Shown: positions 1-10,008, numbered from the stretch's first letter. The stretch: 64,000 bases of DNA from Cellulomonas soli (GCF_013409305.1 NZ_JACBZJ010000001.1:2356001-2420000); one strand, 5' to 3'. Notes: generated by a model from the sequence alone, not told the origin. A program made the numbers and translations.

Positions 1-4
1 CCCG

Positions 5-1570
5 GTGAGCCAGACGCCGCAGACGCCCACCCCGACCGCCGCAACGAACGGCGCCACGTCCGGCGCTTCGTTCGGCGCGGACCAGGACGACGCCCCCGAG
101 CAGATCCGCGTCCGCCGCGAGAAGCGGGAGCGGATGCTGGCCGAGGGCGTGGAGGCGTACCCGGTCTCGGTGCCGCGCACGCACACGATCGCGGCGGTCC
201 GTGCCGCGCACCCCGACCTGGAGCCGGGCGCCGAGACGGACGACGAGGTCGGCGTCGCCGGTCGGGTGGTCTTCCTGCGCAACACCGGCAAGCTGTGCTT
301 CGCGACGCTGCAGGACGGCGAGGGCAACCGCCTGCAGGCCATGCTGAGCCTGGCCGAGGTCGGCGAGGAGCGGCTGACGGCGTTCAAGGCCGACATCGAC
401 CTGGGCGACCACCTGTTCGTGCACGGTCGCGTGATCTGCTCCAAGCGCGGCGAGCTGTCGGTGTTCGCCGACGCGTGGCAGTTGGCCGCGAAGGCCATCC
501 GTCCGCTGCCGAACCTGTACGAGGGCACGGAGATGTCCGAGGAGGCGCGGGTCCGCCAGCGCTACGTCGACCTGATCGTCCGCCAGCAGGCGCGTGACAA
601 CGTGCGGCTGCGCGCCGAGGTGGTGCGTTCGTTGCGCGAGAACTTCCACCGTCGCGGATATCTGGAGGTCGAGACCCCGATGCTGCAGACGCAGCCCGGT
701 GGTGCCTCGGCGCGGCCCTTTGTCACGCACATGAATGCCTTCGACATCGACCTGTACATGCGTATCGCCCCGGAGCTGTTCCTCAAGCGCGCGGTGGTCG
801 GCGGTATCGAGCGTGTCTTCGAGATCAACCGCAACTTCCGCAACGAGGGCGCCGATTCCACGCACTCGCCGGAGTTCGCGATGCTGGAGGCCTACGAGGC
901 CTACGGCGACTACGACACGATGGCCGCGCTCACGCAGGACCTCGTGCAGACCGCCGCGATGGACGCCCTCGGCACCACGCTCGTGACCTTGCCGCACGGC
1001 GAGGAGTACGAGCTGGGCGGGCAGTGGACGCAGCTGTCGATGTACGACTCGCTGTCGGGCGCCCTGGGTGAGGAGATCACCCCGGGGACGACCGTGGCGC
1101 AGCTGAAGGCGATCGCCGAGCGGCTCGAGGTCGAGGTCGACCAGCGTCGGATCAGCCACGGCAAGCTGGTCGAGAACCTGTGGGAGCACCTGGTCGGGGA
1201 CGGCCTGCACGCGCCGACGTTCGTGCGCGACTTCCCGGTCGAGACCAGCCCCCTCACGCGTGACCACCGCAGCAAGCCGGGCATCGTGGAGAAGTGGGAC
1301 CTGTACGTGCGCGGCTTCGAGCTCGCGACCGCGTACTCCGAGCTCGTGGACCCGGTGGTGCAGCGTCAGCGGTTCGAGGCCCAGGCGGTCCTCGCCGCGG
1401 CGGGTGACGACGAGGCGATGCCGCTCGACGAGGACTTCCTGGCCGCGGTCGAGTACGCGATGCCGCCGTCGGGCGGGCTGGGCATGGGTCTGGATCGTCT
1501 GCTCATGGCGCTGACCGGGCTGGGGATCCGCGACACGATCCTGTTCCCGCTCGTGAAGCCGCAGGCGTGA
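5..1570 (+). CDS. lysS: Lysyl-tRNA synthetase, class II
   Basis: Charges tRNA-Lys with lysine in the cytoplasm. The 521-residue product has the class II layout: a low-complexity Thr/Ala N-terminus (about 1-30), an OB-fold anticodon-binding domain (about 65-165), motif 2 [11 protein letters not shown] near residue 272 and motif 3 [11 protein letters not shown] near residue 490. The GTG at 5 is the first start inside the window; its ribosome site lies outside, so a slightly longer protein cannot be excluded. Length is normal for actinobacterial LysRS. A small membrane protein and lsr2 follow, and lysS-lsr2 adjacency is also known from mycobacteria. Identity is very secure; only the start is uncertain. 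Confidence 0.97.
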   Translation: MSQTPQTPTPTAATNGATSGASFGADQDDAPEQIRVRREKRERMLAEGVEAYPVSVPRTHTIAAVRAAHPDLEPGAETDDEVGVAGRVVFLRNTGKLCFATLQDGEGNRLQAMLSLAEVGEERLTAFKADIDLGDHLFVHGRVICSKRGELSVFADAWQLAAKAIRPLPNLYEGTEMSEEARVRQRYVDLIVRQQARDNVRLRAEVVRSLRENFHRRGYLEVETPMLQTQPGGASARPFVTHMNAFDIDLYMRIAPELFLKRAVVGGIERVFEINRNFRNEGADSTHSPEFAMLEAYEAYGDYDTMAALTQDLVQTAAMDALGTTLVTLPHGEEYELGGQWTQLSMYDSLSGALGEEITPGTTVAQLKAIAERLEVEVDQRRISHGKLVENLWEHLVGDGLHAPTFVRDFPVETSPLTRDHRSKPGIVEKWDLYVRGFELATAYSELVDPVVQRQRFEAQAVLAAAGDDEAMPLDEDFLAAVEYAMPPSGGLGMGLDRLLMALTGLGIRDTILFPLVKPQA

Positions 1571-1586
1571 GCGCAGGGGAGTCGTC

Positions 1587-1781
1587 ATGAGCGGATGGGG
1601 TGCGGCGCTCGCCGCGGTGCTGCCGTCGATCGGTGTGGGGCTGCTGTTCTGGTATGCCATGCGCGCGGTCGTGAATGCGGACCGCACGGAACGGGCGGCC
1701 CTGGCCCGAATGGACGCCGCCGAGCGTGAGCAGGCTGCCGCGTCAGGCCGTGACGACTCTGTGAAGAATTCTGATTCCTGA
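1587..1781 (+). CDS. Small single-span membrane protein
   Basis: A 64-residue protein starting at ATG with GGGGAG seven bases upstream, 16 bases after lysS, so probably co-transcribed. It has one hydrophobic helix (about 5-28, ending FWYAMRAV) followed by a charged, probably cytoplasmic tail rich in Arg, Glu and Ala that could form an amphipathic helix. Small proteins of this kind between lysS and lsr2 occur in related actinobacteria, but I know of no assigned function. Real gene likely from RBS, spacing and membrane-protein composition; function unknown. Confidence 0.75.
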   Translation: MSGWGAALAAVLPSIGVGLLFWYAMRAVVNADRTERAALARMDAAEREQAAASGRDDSVKNSDS

Positions 1782-1790
1782 CATGTCGGA

Positions 1791-1819
1791 TTGACGGCCC
1801 GCCGGGCCGGTGCAATGCT
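1791..1819 (+). promoter_or_regulatory. Candidate lsr2 promoter
   Basis: TTGACG at 1791-1796 and AATGCT at 1814-1819 are separated by 17 bases, a good match to a housekeeping promoter, with the lsr2 ATG about 49 bases further on. A leader of roughly 40 bases carrying GGAG is implied. Assigned by eye only. Confidence 0.5.
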
Positions 1820-1867
1820 GTGCGCCGTCACCACATTCTTGATTCCCCCCGACAATCGGAGCCGACA

Positions 1868-2200
1868 ATGGCGCAGAAGGTCCAGGTCCTGCTGGTCGAT
1901 GACATCGACGGAGGCGCTGCGGACGAGACCGTGTCGTTCGCCCTCGACGGCATCACGTACGAGATCGACCTGACGGACGAGCACGCCACCGCGTTGCGCG
2001 ACGCGTTCGCCCAGTGGGTCGGGCACGCCCGTCGCGTCGGTGGTCGTGCCGGCGCCCGTGGCGCGTCCGCGCGTGCCAAGCGCGGCACCGCGGCCGACTC
2101 GCAGGCGATCCGCGAGTGGGCCAAGGAGAACGGCCACCACGTGTCCGAGCGCGGCCGCATCTCGGCCACGATCAAGGCGCTGTACGAGGCCGCTCACTGA
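1868..2200 (+). CDS. lsr2: Lsr2 nucleoid-associated protein / xenogeneic silencer
   Basis: A 110-residue H-NS-like protein that bridges DNA and silences AT-rich, often horizontally acquired sequence. The N-terminal dimerisation domain (MAQKVQVLLVDDIDG... to about 58, with the FALDGITYEIDL strand region) is followed by a basic linker (about 60-75) and a C-terminal DNA-binding domain with IREWAKENG and the minor-groove-inserting RGR at about 95-97. Start chosen at the conserved MAQKV with GGAG upstream; an in-frame upstream start is not conserved in the family. Followed at once by a strong terminator. Confidence 0.96.
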   Translation: MAQKVQVLLVDDIDGGAADETVSFALDGITYEIDLTDEHATALRDAFAQWVGHARRVGGRAGARGASARAKRGTAADSQAIREWAKENGHHVSERGRISATIKALYEAAH

Positions 2201-2220
2201 GCATCGCCTCTGCGTACCGA

Positions 2221-2255
2221 CGAAGGCCCGGCCCCTCAGGGGGCCGGGCCTTCGT
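2221..2255 (+). terminator. Intrinsic terminator after lsr2
   Basis: Perfect GC-rich stem, cgaaggcccggccc paired with gggccgggccttcg around a short ctcag-type loop, 20 bases after the lsr2 stop. No long T run; the terminal TTCGTCG replaces it, as at other terminators in this window. Being symmetric it could also stop xylB transcripts coming from the other side. Confidence 0.8.
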
Positions 2256-2302
2256 CGTCGTGCCGGTAGGTGCCGCGGCGGAGCCGCCGCCGCCCGAGCG
2301 GG

Positions 2303-3751
2303 TCAGGCCGGGCGGACGCCCGTCAGCTCGCGCACGGCGGCGTACTGCCGGCGCACGTGCGGTGCGGCCGGTGCGCTGAACACCTCGGCGGTGGAGGCCG
2401 CCGTCCACGCGGGCGCGTCCTCGGCACCGGACAGCACCCAGGCGGCCTGCCGTGCGGCGCCGTCGGCCACGTACTCGCCGGGCGTGGGCACGCTGACGTC
2501 GATACCCAGCACGGACGGCGCGACGTGCCGCACGGCCTGCGACTGCGCTCCGCCGCCGATGAGCAGCACGCGGTTGACCTGGACGCCCTGGGTGCGCAAC
2601 GCGTCCAGCCCGTCGGCCAGGCCGCACAGCATGCCCTCGACCGCCGCCCGGGCGACGTGCGCGGGCGTGGTGTTGCCCAGGCGCAGCCCGTGCAGCGCAC
2701 CGGTGGCGTCCGGACGGTTGGGGGTGCGCTCGCCCTCGAGGTAGGGCACGAGCACCAGGCCGTCGGCGCCCGCGGGTGCCGACAGCGCGAGCGCGGACAG
2801 CCCGGGGTGGTCGGTGCCGAGCATGCGTGCGGTGGCGTCGAGCACGCGCGAGGCGTTGAGGGTGCAGGCCAGGGGCAGGAACGCGCCGGTGGCGTCGGCG
2901 AACCCGGTGACCATGCCCGAGCCGTCGGCGGTGGGTGCCGCGGCGATGGCGGAGACGACCCCGGAGGTGCCGAGCGAGATCGCGACGTCCCCGGGCACGA
3001 GCCCGAGCCCGAGCGCGGCTGCGGCGTTGTCCCCGGCGCCGGGGCCGATCACGGGGTGCAGGGCGCCGATCACGGAGCGTTCGCCGGCCTCGTGCGGGCC
3101 GAGCACGCGCGGCAGCACGGCGGAGTGACCGAGCGCGAGCTCGAGCAGGTCGGTGCGGTAGTCGTCGGTGACGGGCGACCAGTAGCCGGTGCCGGAGGCG
3201 TCCGAGCGGTCGGTGCGCAGCGCGGCGAGCCCGGCGGCGCCGGACCCGGGGCCGTGACCGGCCAGCCGCCAGCTCAGCCAGTCGTGCGGCAGGGCGACGG
3301 CGGCCACGCGGGCGGCGTTCTCCGGCTCGGCGTCGCGCAGCCAACGCAGCTTGGTGACGGTCAGCGAGGCGACGGGCACCGAGCCGATGGCATCGGCCCA
3401 GGCCTGGGCGCCGGCCACCGGGTCGCCGTCGCCGAGCTCGGCGATCAGGTCGGTCGCGGCCGGCGCGGAGCGGGTGTCGTTCCACAGCAGGGCGTCGCGG
3501 ATCACGGCGCCGTCGGCGTCGAGCGCGACCATGCCGTGCTGCTGCCCACCGACGGCGATCGCCTCGACGTCGTCGATGCCTCCGGCGTCGGCGATGGCGG
3601 CCTGGAGGGCGTCCCACCAGTGGTCGGGGGACACCTCGGTGCCGTCGGGGTGGCTCGCGCGACCGCTGCGCACGAGGGCACCGGTCGCGGCGTCACGGAT
3701 GACGACCTTGCAGGACTGGGTGGACGAGTCCACCCCGGCGACGAGCGTCAT
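2303..3751 (-). CDS. xylB: Xylulokinase
   Basis: Phosphorylates D-xylulose to xylulose 5-phosphate, the second step of the isomerase route of xylose use. The 482-residue product is a full-length FGGY-family sugar kinase: N-terminal phosphate-binding [15 protein letters not shown] (about 5-20), the H-x-x-W-W substrate region (PDHWWDAL), GQQHGMV near 80, [10 protein letters not shown] and LGTSGVVSA in the middle, and the C-terminal [14 protein letters not shown] adenosine motif. ATG start. It lies 150 bases downstream of xylA on the same strand with a hairpin between them, so expression may be uneven within one operon. Confidence 0.95.
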   Translation of the reverse strand: MTLVAGVDSSTQSCKVVIRDAATGALVRSGRASHPDGTEVSPDHWWDALQAAIADAGGIDDVEAIAVGGQQHGMVALDADGAVIRDALLWNDTRSAPAATDLIAELGDGDPVAGAQAWADAIGSVPVASLTVTKLRWLRDAEPENAARVAAVALPHDWLSWRLAGHGPGSGAAGLAALRTDRSDASGTGYWSPVTDDYRTDLLELALGHSAVLPRVLGPHEAGERSVIGALHPVIGPGAGDNAAAALGLGLVPGDVAISLGTSGVVSAIAAAPTADGSGMVTGFADATGAFLPLACTLNASRVLDATARMLGTDHPGLSALALSAPAGADGLVLVPYLEGERTPNRPDATGALHGLRLGNTTPAHVARAAVEGMLCGLADGLDALRTQGVQVNRVLLIGGGAQSQAVRHVAPSVLGIDVSVPTPGEYVADGAARQAAWVLSGAEDAPAWTAASTAEVFSAPAAPHVRRQYAAVRELTGVRPA

Positions 3752-3828
3752 GGGGCTGCTCCTGAGGAGTGAGGAAGTCAGGGGGTGGTGCCGGCGGGCT
3801 CGCGTCGGTGCGTGCCCGCATGTGCCGA

Positions 3829-3872
3829 GAGCCGGCCGGTCGGGTGCGGGGTGCGCACCGACCGACCGGCTC
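3829..3872 (-). terminator. Hairpin between xylA and xylB
   Basis: An inverted repeat with 14 of 15 pairs (gagccggccggtcgg against ccgaccgaccggctc) lies 30 bases after the xylA stop and about 75 bases before xylB. No T run follows. It may act as a partial terminator or an mRNA 3'-end stabiliser giving more xylA than xylB message; this role is inferred. Confidence 0.5.
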
Positions 3873-3901
3873 GTCGGGTCAGACCGTGTGGTGAGGCTGG
3901 T

Positions 3902-5089
3902 TCAGCGGGCGCCGAGCGCGTGCTCGAGGGCCAGCTGGTTGAGGCGCACGAAGTCGAAGCCGCGCGCGGCGACCGCGTCGACGTCGAGGTCCTCGTAGGC
4001 CGAGGTGTCGGCCAGCAGGTCGGCCAGCGTCTCGCCCTCGGCGAGGGTCGGGACGGCGAGCTCGAGCACGCCGGACGCCTCGAGCGCCTCCTGCACCTCG
4101 GGGTCGGCCCGGAATGCCAGGGCGCGCTCCTTGAGCAGCAGGTAGGTGCGGATGTTGGCCTCGGCCGACGCCCAGACACCGTCGAAGCTCTCGGTGCGCG
4201 AGGGCTTGTAGTCGAAGTGGCGCGGGCCGTCGTAGCGCGGGCCACCGCTCGGGAAGCCGTTCTCGACCAGGTCGACCGTGGCGAACGCGGAGAACAGGTC
4301 ACCGTGGCCGAACACGAGGTCCTGGTCGTACTTGATGGAGCGCTGGCCGTTGAGGTCGATGTGGAACAGCTTCTCGGCCCACAGCGCCTGGGCGAGGCCC
4401 GAGGTGTAGTTCAGGCCGGCCATCTGCTCGTGCCCGGTCTCCGGGTTCAGGCCGACGATGTCGCCGTGCTCGAGCTGGGCGATGAAGCCGAGCGCGTGGC
4501 CGACGGTCGGGAGCAGGATGTCGCCGCGGGGCTCGTTGGGCTTGGGCTCGATCGCGATGCGCAGCGAGTAGCCCTTCTCCTTGATGTACGCGGCGACGGT
4601 GTCGATGCCCTCGGCGTAGCGGTCGTGCGCGGCCTTGAGGTCCTTGGCCGAGTCGTACTCGGCGCCCTCGCGGCCACCCCACATGACGAAGGTGTCGGCG
4701 CCGAGCTCGGCGGCCAGGTCGACGTTGCGGACGACCTTGCGCAGGCCGTAGCGGCGCACGCGGCGGTCGTTCGAGGTGAACGCGCCGTCCTTGAAGATCG
4801 GGTGGCTGAACGTGTTGGTCGTGACCATCTCGACCGTGATGCCGGTCTCGGCCAGCGCGCCCTTGAAGCGGGCGAGGATCTGGTCGCGCTCGGCTGCGCT
4901 GGAGCCGAACGGCACGACGTCGTCGTCGTGGAACGTCACGTGCGCGGCGCCGAGCTCGGCGAGCTTGTGCACGGACTCGACGGGGTCGAGCCACGGGCGG
5001 GTCGCGCTGCCGAACTGGTCCTGGGCGTTCCAGCCGACGGTCCAGAGACCGAAGGAGAACTTGTCTGCGGGGGTGGGCTTCGTTGCCAA
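3902..5089 (-). CDS. xylA: Xylose isomerase
   Basis: Converts D-xylose to D-xylulose in the cytoplasm. The 395-residue class I (short) enzyme shows FHDDD with the catalytic His/Asp near residues 54-57, MWGGREG, the metal-site [10 protein letters not shown], the Gln/Asp ligands in GHEQM and FHIDLNGQ, and the C-terminal HFDYKP. The start codon is TTG at 5089: GAGGAGG sits seven bases upstream, and [20 protein letters not shown] matches the family N-terminus, so TTG is a confident choice. Transcribed divergently from the ROK regulator gene; probably an operon with xylB. Confidence 0.96.
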   Translation of the reverse strand: MATKPTPADKFSFGLWTVGWNAQDQFGSATRPWLDPVESVHKLAELGAAHVTFHDDDVVPFGSSAAERDQILARFKGALAETGITVEMVTTNTFSHPIFKDGAFTSNDRRVRRYGLRKVVRNVDLAAELGADTFVMWGGREGAEYDSAKDLKAAHDRYAEGIDTVAAYIKEKGYSLRIAIEPKPNEPRGDILLPTVGHALGFIAQLEHGDIVGLNPETGHEQMAGLNYTSGLAQALWAEKLFHIDLNGQRSIKYDQDLVFGHGDLFSAFATVDLVENGFPSGGPRYDGPRHFDYKPSRTESFDGVWASAEANIRTYLLLKERALAFRADPEVQEALEASGVLELAVPTLAEGETLADLLADTSAYEDLDVDAVAARGFDFVRLNQLALEHALGAR

Positions 5090-5107
5090 GGGAGTGCCTC
5101 CTCGTCG

Positions 5108-5155
5108 AGTTTTGTTTCCTGCATGAATTTATCCCCGCCGCAGCGGTAAGGTCAA
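5108..5155 (-). promoter_or_regulatory. xylA promoter and divergent xylR-type control region
   Basis: On the minus strand TTGACC (5155-5150) and TAAATT (5131-5126) are 18 bases apart, a good promoter for xylA. On the plus strand TAAGGT at 5147-5152 is the -10 box of the ROK gene, six bases before its ATG, so the two promoters overlap. Just inside the xylA leader, AGTTTTGTTT (5108-5117) resembles one half of the known XylR-type operator (GTTWGTTT arms). A poor second half means the operator call is tentative. Confidence 0.55.
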
Positions 5156-5158
5156 GCC

Positions 5159-6370
5159 ATGCCCAGCCGCGACGACGCCCAGGTGGCGCGACAGGACCGG
5201 ATGCGCGAGCACAACCTCAGCCTCACCCTGCGCCGGGTGGTGGACTCGCGCACGCCGCTGTCCCGCGCCGAGGTCGCCGCGTCCACCGGGCTGGCCCGCG
5301 CGACCGTGTCCGGCATCGTCGACCAGCTCATCGCGGCCGGTCTGGTCCGCGAGCTCGACCCCGTGTTCCGGCAGCGCGCCGGCCGTCCCGCCGTCCCGCT
5401 CGCACCGGCCCGGGGGACGGTCGCGGGCGTCGGCATGGAGGTCAACGTCGACTACCTCGGCGTGCGCGCGCTCGACCTCGCCGGCACGATCCTGGCCGAA
5501 CGGCTCGAGCAGGTCGACCTGCGCGCCTCCGACCCCGCCGACGTGCTCACCCGGCTCGCCCGGCTCGCCGCCGACGTGCTCGCCGTGCTCGACGAGACCG
5601 GGGTGCGGGTGGCGGGCACCGCGCTCGCGCTGCCCGGCCTGGTCGACCGGGTGACCGGCCCGCTGCGCGTCGCACCGAACCTGCGCTGGCGTGACCTCGA
5701 CGTCGTCGCCGAGCTGTGCCGCGAGCCCGCGCTGGCCGCGCACCCCCCGCGGCTGGCGAACGAGGCGAACCTGGCCGCCCGCGCCGAGGCGCACGCGCGT
5801 CGCGACACCGGCGACGGCCCGCCGAGCTTCGTGTACGTCTCCGGCGAGGTCGGCATCGGTGGCGCGCTCGTGCTCGACGGCGAGATCTTCCTCGGCCGGC
5901 ACGGGTGGAGCGGGGAGATCGGGCACATGGTGCTCGACAGCTGCTCCGAACGGGGCACGCTCGAGGAGCTGGCCGGACAGGACGCGATCCTGCGCGCCGC
6001 GGGCGTCCCCGTCGGGCTGCCGATCGAGACCCTGACCGCCGTGCTCGACCACGGCGACCCGCAGGAGCGGGAGGTCGCGCGCACCGCGGTGCGCGGGGCC
6101 GGGCGCTCGCTCGGGATCGCGCTGGCGAACGTCGTGAACGTGGTCGACATCGGCGAGATCGTGCTCGGCGGCACGTTCTCGCTGCTCTTCGACGACCTGC
6201 AGCACGAGGTCGCCGCCGAGCTCGCCCGTCGGGTGATCTTCGCCCCGTGGTCCCCGTTGCAGGTCTCGCGCGCCGTCGCGGACCCGTACCCCGCCATGAC
6301 CGGCGGCGCGCTCGCCGTGCTGCGCACCGTGGTCGCCGAACCGGCGGCGTGGCTGCGCGCGACCGACTGA
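5159..6370 (+). CDS. ROK-family transcriptional regulator, XylR-like
   Basis: A 403-residue regulator with an N-terminal winged helix-turn-helix (about 18-75: SRAEVAASTGLARATVSGIVDQLI) followed by a ROK sugar-kinase-like domain. Divergent from xylA, so it most likely represses the xylose genes and is relieved by xylose. The ROK core is recognisable (GEVGIGGALVLDGEIFLGRHGWSGEIGHM around 225-260), but the usual zinc-binding CxCGxxGCxE cluster is replaced by SCSERGTLEE, so metal binding is probably lost. The -10 box is six bases before the ATG, suggesting a leaderless mRNA. Confidence 0.9.
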   Translation: MPSRDDAQVARQDRMREHNLSLTLRRVVDSRTPLSRAEVAASTGLARATVSGIVDQLIAAGLVRELDPVFRQRAGRPAVPLAPARGTVAGVGMEVNVDYLGVRALDLAGTILAERLEQVDLRASDPADVLTRLARLAADVLAVLDETGVRVAGTALALPGLVDRVTGPLRVAPNLRWRDLDVVAELCREPALAAHPPRLANEANLAARAEAHARRDTGDGPPSFVYVSGEVGIGGALVLDGEIFLGRHGWSGEIGHMVLDSCSERGTLEELAGQDAILRAAGVPVGLPIETLTAVLDHGDPQEREVARTAVRGAGRSLGIALANVVNVVDIGEIVLGGTFSLLFDDLQHEVAAELARRVIFAPWSPLQVSRAVADPYPAMTGGALAVLRTVVAEPAAWLRATD

Positions 6371-6388
6371 CCCGTACTCTCGGGGATC

Positions 6389-7579
6389 GTGAGCACGCAG
6401 ACCTCGGCACCCCGCCCGCTGTGGATCGGCACCTACCCCGTGGCCGGTGCCGGGACGCCCACCGGGCTCGGCGAGGGCATCTGGCGGGTCGACCTGGACG
6501 TCGTCACCGGCGCGCTCAGCGGTGCGCGGCAGGTGGCCGTGACCCCTTCGCCCTCGTTCGTCCTGGCCCACCCGGCCGGCACGGTCGTGTACGCGGCCGA
6601 CGAGTCGCAGGTCGGCGCGGTCACCGCATTCGCCGTCGAGCCGGACGGCGGGCTGCGCCCGCTGGCCACCGTCGCGTCCGGCGGCGCGTACCCGTGCCAC
6701 CTCGCGCTCGACGACGAGGCGCGCACGCTGTACGTCGCCAACTACGCCTCGGGCACGCTCGCGGTGCTGCCGCTGACCGCCGACGGCTCGTTCGGTCCGC
6801 AGGTGCTGGAGGCAGGCGGCCCGGTGCAGATCTTCGGGCACGTCGGCTCGGGTCCGGACGCCGAGCGCCAGGAGGCCCCGCACGCGCACTTCGTCGCGCT
6901 CGCCCCGGGCGGCCGCCACGTGCTGGTCGTCGACCTGGGCACCGACGAGCTGCGCCGGTACGTGCGCGACCCGGACTCGGGGCTGCTCGCCGCCGACGGG
7001 ATCGCCGCGACCTTCCCGGCAGGGGCCGGTCCGCGACACCTCGTCCTCGCTCCCGGCGCCGGAGGTCCGGCAGGTGCGCTGGATGCCGCCGAGCCGGGCA
7101 TCGCCTACGTGGTCGGCGAGCTCGACGGCCACGTGCACGTGCTGGCCTGGGACGTACCGAGCGCCACCGGCACGCTCGTCGCCTCCGTACCGACGCAGGC
7201 GGCCGCGCCCGGCACGGGAAGCCCGACCGGGCTCCGGCTGTCCCGCACCGGTGCGGCTCCCGAGGGGCCCGCCGTCGTGCCGTCGCTCGGCGCGCACATC
7301 ACGCTCGACGGCGACCGCCTGCTGGTGGGGGTGCGCGGCGCGGACGTGCTGGCCGAGCACCGGATCGACCCCGAGGCCGGTCGGGTGCCGCAGCATCGCG
7401 CGGACCGCCCGCTGCCCGGGTCGTGGCCCCGGCACCACGCGGTCCTCGCCGGGTGGACGCTCGTCGCGCAGCAGATCGCCGGGGGAGTGGTCGTCCTCGC
7501 CGCCGACGGCACGGTCGCCGGGCACGCGGACGTCCCCGCGCCGACGTGCATCACGCCCGTGGTGGCCGTCGGAGCCTGA
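6389..7579 (+). CDS. Lactonase-family seven-bladed beta-propeller (6-phosphogluconolactonase-like)
   Basis: A 396-residue protein of the lactonase/YbhE propeller family (PF10282 type), whose characterised members hydrolyse 6-phosphogluconolactone or related lactones. Typical blades are visible: PLWIGTY at the N-terminus, DESQVGAVTAFAV, YPCHLALD, LYVANYASGTLAVLPL, the PHAHFVALAPGGRHVLVVDLG stretch and GPRHLVLAPG. No signal peptide, so cytoplasmic. GTG start with TACTCT eight bases upstream, 18 bases after the ROK gene. Real substrate uncertain; a sugar-acid lactone fits the xylose neighbourhood but that is inference. Confidence 0.85.
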   Translation: MSTQTSAPRPLWIGTYPVAGAGTPTGLGEGIWRVDLDVVTGALSGARQVAVTPSPSFVLAHPAGTVVYAADESQVGAVTAFAVEPDGGLRPLATVASGGAYPCHLALDDEARTLYVANYASGTLAVLPLTADGSFGPQVLEAGGPVQIFGHVGSGPDAERQEAPHAHFVALAPGGRHVLVVDLGTDELRRYVRDPDSGLLAADGIAATFPAGAGPRHLVLAPGAGGPAGALDAAEPGIAYVVGELDGHVHVLAWDVPSATGTLVASVPTQAAAPGTGSPTGLRLSRTGAAPEGPAVVPSLGAHITLDGDRLLVGVRGADVLAEHRIDPEAGRVPQHRADRPLPGSWPRHHAVLAGWTLVAQQIAGGVVVLAADGTVAGHADVPAPTCITPVVAVGA

Positions 7580-7627
7580 TCCACGGACGAGAATGCTGTC
7601 CCGGACCGTCCGCAGGAAGGAGCCCCC

Positions 7628-8974
7628 GTGACCCCCGAGCGAGCGCCGCGCGTCGCGATGCTCTCCGTGCACACGTCCCCGCTCGACCAGCCCGGCACGG
7701 GCGACGCCGGCGGGATGAACGTGTACGTGCTCGAGCTGTCCCGTGCGCTCGCAGCGCGGGGTGCCCGCGTCGAGATCTTCACGCGCGCCACCTCCTCCGA
7801 CCTGCCCGAGACGGTCGTCCTCGACGGCACGGACGCCGACGGCGGTCCGCTCACCGGTGACGCCGCACGCCAGGTGCTGCTGGCCGACCAGGTGCCCCCG
7901 CTCGTCGTGCCGCCCGTGCTGGTGCACCACGTCCCGGCGGGCCCGTTCGAGCGTCTCGACAAGAACGACCTGCCCGGCGTGCTGTGCGGCATGGCGGCGG
8001 GCGTGCTGCGCTCGGAGGCGGCCCGGCGCCCGGGCTGGTACGACGTCGTGCACTCGCACTACTGGTTGTCGGGCCAGGTCGGGCGGCTCACCGCGGAGCG
8101 CTGGGAGGTGCCGCTGGTGCACACCGCGCACACGCTCGCGCGCGTGAAGAACGCCTCGCTCGCCCCCGGTGACACGCCCGAGCCGACCGCGCGGATCCTC
8201 GGCGAGGAGGAGCTCGTGCAGGCCGCGGACGCCCTCGTCGCGAGCACCCCGGTCGAGGCGGGCGAGCTCGTCGACCTCTACGGCGCCGACCCCGATCGCG
8301 TGCACATCGTCGAACCGGGCGTCGACCTCGACCGCTTCACCCCTGGCGGACCCGCCGCGCGTGCGGAGGCCCGCCGGGCCCTCGGCCTGCCGCTGGACCG
8401 TGACGTGGTGCTGTTCGCCGGGCGGGTCCAGGCGCTCAAGGCCCCTGACGTCCTCGTCCGCGCGCTCGGCGTGCTCGCCGCGACCGGCCGGCCGGTGCCG
8501 CTGCTCGTGGTGCTCGGAGGCCCCAGCGGGCGGTCGACGGCCGTGCGCGAGCTGCAGGCGCTGGCCGCCGTCACCGGTGTCGCCGAGCACGTCCGCGTGC
8601 ACCCTCCGGCGGACCGCGACACGCTCGTCAGCTGGTACCGCGCGGCCGACGTCGTGGCCATGCCGTCGCGGTCGGAGTCGTTCGGCCTGGTCGCGGCCGA
8701 GGCGCAGGCGTGCGGCGTCCCCGTGGTCGCGGCGGCCGTCGGCGGGCTGCGCACGATCGTCGACCATCGCGTGTCCGGTCATCTGGTCGAGGGGCACGAC
8801 CCTGCCGTGTGGGCCGACGTGCTCGCCGGTGTGCTGGCCGACCCGGCGTGCCGGCTGCGCCTGGGGGCCGCGGCGCGCACGGTAGCCGAGCGTTTCGGGT
8901 GGGACGCCGCCGCGGACCGCATGCTCAAGGTGTACGAGGTCGCCCGCGAGGCCCGGACCGCACCGCGCGTGTGA
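7628..8974 (+). CDS. mshA: D-inositol-3-phosphate glycosyltransferase (mycothiol synthesis)
   Basis: Transfers GlcNAc from UDP-GlcNAc to 1L-myo-inositol 1-phosphate, the first step to mycothiol, the main low-molecular-weight thiol of actinobacteria. The 448-residue GT-B (GT4) enzyme has the diagnostic [12 protein letters not shown] loop near residues 21-32, [21 protein letters not shown], and the donor-site motif [14 protein letters not shown] near 348. GTG start with AGGAAGGAG upstream. Downstream gpmA and senX3-regX3 repeat an arrangement known in mycobacteria, supporting the symbol. Confidence 0.95.
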   Translation: MTPERAPRVAMLSVHTSPLDQPGTGDAGGMNVYVLELSRALAARGARVEIFTRATSSDLPETVVLDGTDADGGPLTGDAARQVLLADQVPPLVVPPVLVHHVPAGPFERLDKNDLPGVLCGMAAGVLRSEAARRPGWYDVVHSHYWLSGQVGRLTAERWEVPLVHTAHTLARVKNASLAPGDTPEPTARILGEEELVQAADALVASTPVEAGELVDLYGADPDRVHIVEPGVDLDRFTPGGPAARAEARRALGLPLDRDVVLFAGRVQALKAPDVLVRALGVLAATGRPVPLLVVLGGPSGRSTAVRELQALAAVTGVAEHVRVHPPADRDTLVSWYRAADVVAMPSRSESFGLVAAEAQACGVPVVAAAVGGLRTIVDHRVSGHLVEGHDPAVWADVLAGVLADPACRLRLGAAARTVAERFGWDAAADRMLKVYEVAREARTAPRV

Positions 8975-9038
8975 CTCCTGCTGCCCGTGGGACGGACGTC
9001 CCTGCGTGCGTCGGCGCCCCGTGGGGCAGGATTGGCCC

Positions 9039-9779
9039 ATGACCTACACCCTCGTGCTCCTCCGCCACGGCGAGAGCGAGTGGAACGCCAAGAACCTGTT
9101 CACCGGCTGGGTCGACGTGGCCCTGTCCGAGAAGGGCGTCCAGGAGGCCAAGCGCGGCGGCACGCTGCTCACCGACGCCGGTGTGCTGCCCGACGTCGTG
9201 CACACCTCGCTGCTGCGTCGCGCGATCACGACCGCGAACTACGCGCTCGACGCCGCCGACCGCCTCTGGATCCCGGTCAAGCGCAGCTGGCGCCTGAACG
9301 AGCGTCACTACGGTGCGCTCCAGGGCAAGGACAAGAAGCAGACGCTCGAGGAGTACGGCGAGGAGCAGTTCATGCTCTGGCGTCGTTCCTACGACGTCCC
9401 GCCGCCGGACATCACGCTCGGCTCGGAGTTCTCGCAGGACAGCGACCCGCGCTACGTCGGTGAGCCGATCCCGCGTGCCGAGGCCCTGGCCCAGGTGCTC
9501 GTGCGTGCGCTGCCCTACTGGCAGTCGGACATCGTGCCGGACCTGCAGGCGCGCAAGACCGTCCTGGTCGCCGCGCACGGCAACTCGATCCGCGCGCTGG
9601 TCAAGCACCTCGACGACGTGGACGCGGACACCATCGCCGGGATCAACATCCCGACCGGCATCCCGCTCCTCTACACGCTCGACGAGGAGACCCTCAAGCC
9701 GACGAACCCGGGCGGGACGTACCTCGACCCCGAGGCCGCGGCCGAGGCCATCAAGGCGGTCGCGAACCAGGGTCGCTGA
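9039..9779 (+). CDS. gpmA: 2,3-bisphosphoglycerate-dependent phosphoglycerate mutase
   Basis: Interconverts 3- and 2-phosphoglycerate in glycolysis. The 246-residue product begins [16 protein letters not shown] with the phospho-accepting His at residue 10, and has [12 protein letters not shown], the [12 protein letters not shown] catalytic segment and HGNSIRAL with the second active-site His. The start at 9039 is preferred over an in-frame ATG 33 bases upstream because family members begin exactly here, and CAGGAT stands six bases before this ATG in the leaderless layout seen at many genes of the window. A terminator follows. Confidence 0.96.
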   Translation: MTYTLVLLRHGESEWNAKNLFTGWVDVALSEKGVQEAKRGGTLLTDAGVLPDVVHTSLLRRAITTANYALDAADRLWIPVKRSWRLNERHYGALQGKDKKQTLEEYGEEQFMLWRRSYDVPPPDITLGSEFSQDSDPRYVGEPIPRAEALAQVLVRALPYWQSDIVPDLQARKTVLVAAHGNSIRALVKHLDDVDADTIAGINIPTGIPLLYTLDEETLKPTNPGGTYLDPEAAAEAIKAVANQGR

Positions 9780-9793
9780 CCCCAGGACGCGCA

Positions 9794-9832
9794 CGAAGGC
9801 GCCGGCACCCCGCGAGGGGGCCGGCGCCTTCG
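9794..9832 (+). terminator. Intrinsic terminator after gpmA
   Basis: Stem cgaaggcgccggc / gccggcgccttcg with a 13-base loop, 14 bases after the gpmA stop. Same outer stem as the lsr2, pstB and rlmB terminators; no T run. Confidence 0.8.
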
Positions 9833-9867
9833 TCGTCTCGTGCGGACGTCTCCCGGGGGTCGTCCGC

Positions 9868-9911
9868 ACGAGACAGGTACGAGACAGGTACGAGACAGTC
9901 ACGAGACCGTG
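9868..9911. repeat. Four tandem 11-bp units
   Basis: ACGAGACAGGT occurs twice in perfect tandem (9868-9889), followed by ACGAGACAGTC and ACGAGACCGTG, all exactly 11 bases long. The array lies in the non-coding space between the convergent gpmA and phoU ends. The length matches one helical turn, but the sequence is unlike the PHO boxes nearby. Function unknown; see findings on tandem arrays. Confidence 0.8.
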
Positions 9912-9929
9912 CGCGCGGGCGGGAACGAG

Positions 9930-9970
9930 GCGGGCCCGCACGCCACCCCCCGGTGATCGTGCGGGCCCGC
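9930..9970 (-). terminator. Intrinsic terminator of phoU
   Basis: A perfect 13-base inverted repeat, gcgggcccgcacg with cgtgcgggcccgc, separated by 15 bases, lies about 40 bases past the phoU stop on the minus strand. It is symmetric, so may also back up the gpmA terminator. Confidence 0.65.
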
Positions 9971-10008
9971 AGCTTCCGTGCCCCGCTCGGCGCGTGCAGC
10001 GCCGGGCC

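Noticed and set aside
5129..9040. A minus-strand open frame of about 1300 codons
   Set aside because: It is the mirror of three well-supported plus-strand genes (ROK regulator, lactonase, mshA). Composition is Arg/Gly/His-rich as expected from antisense of GC-rich codons; no domain or start signal.
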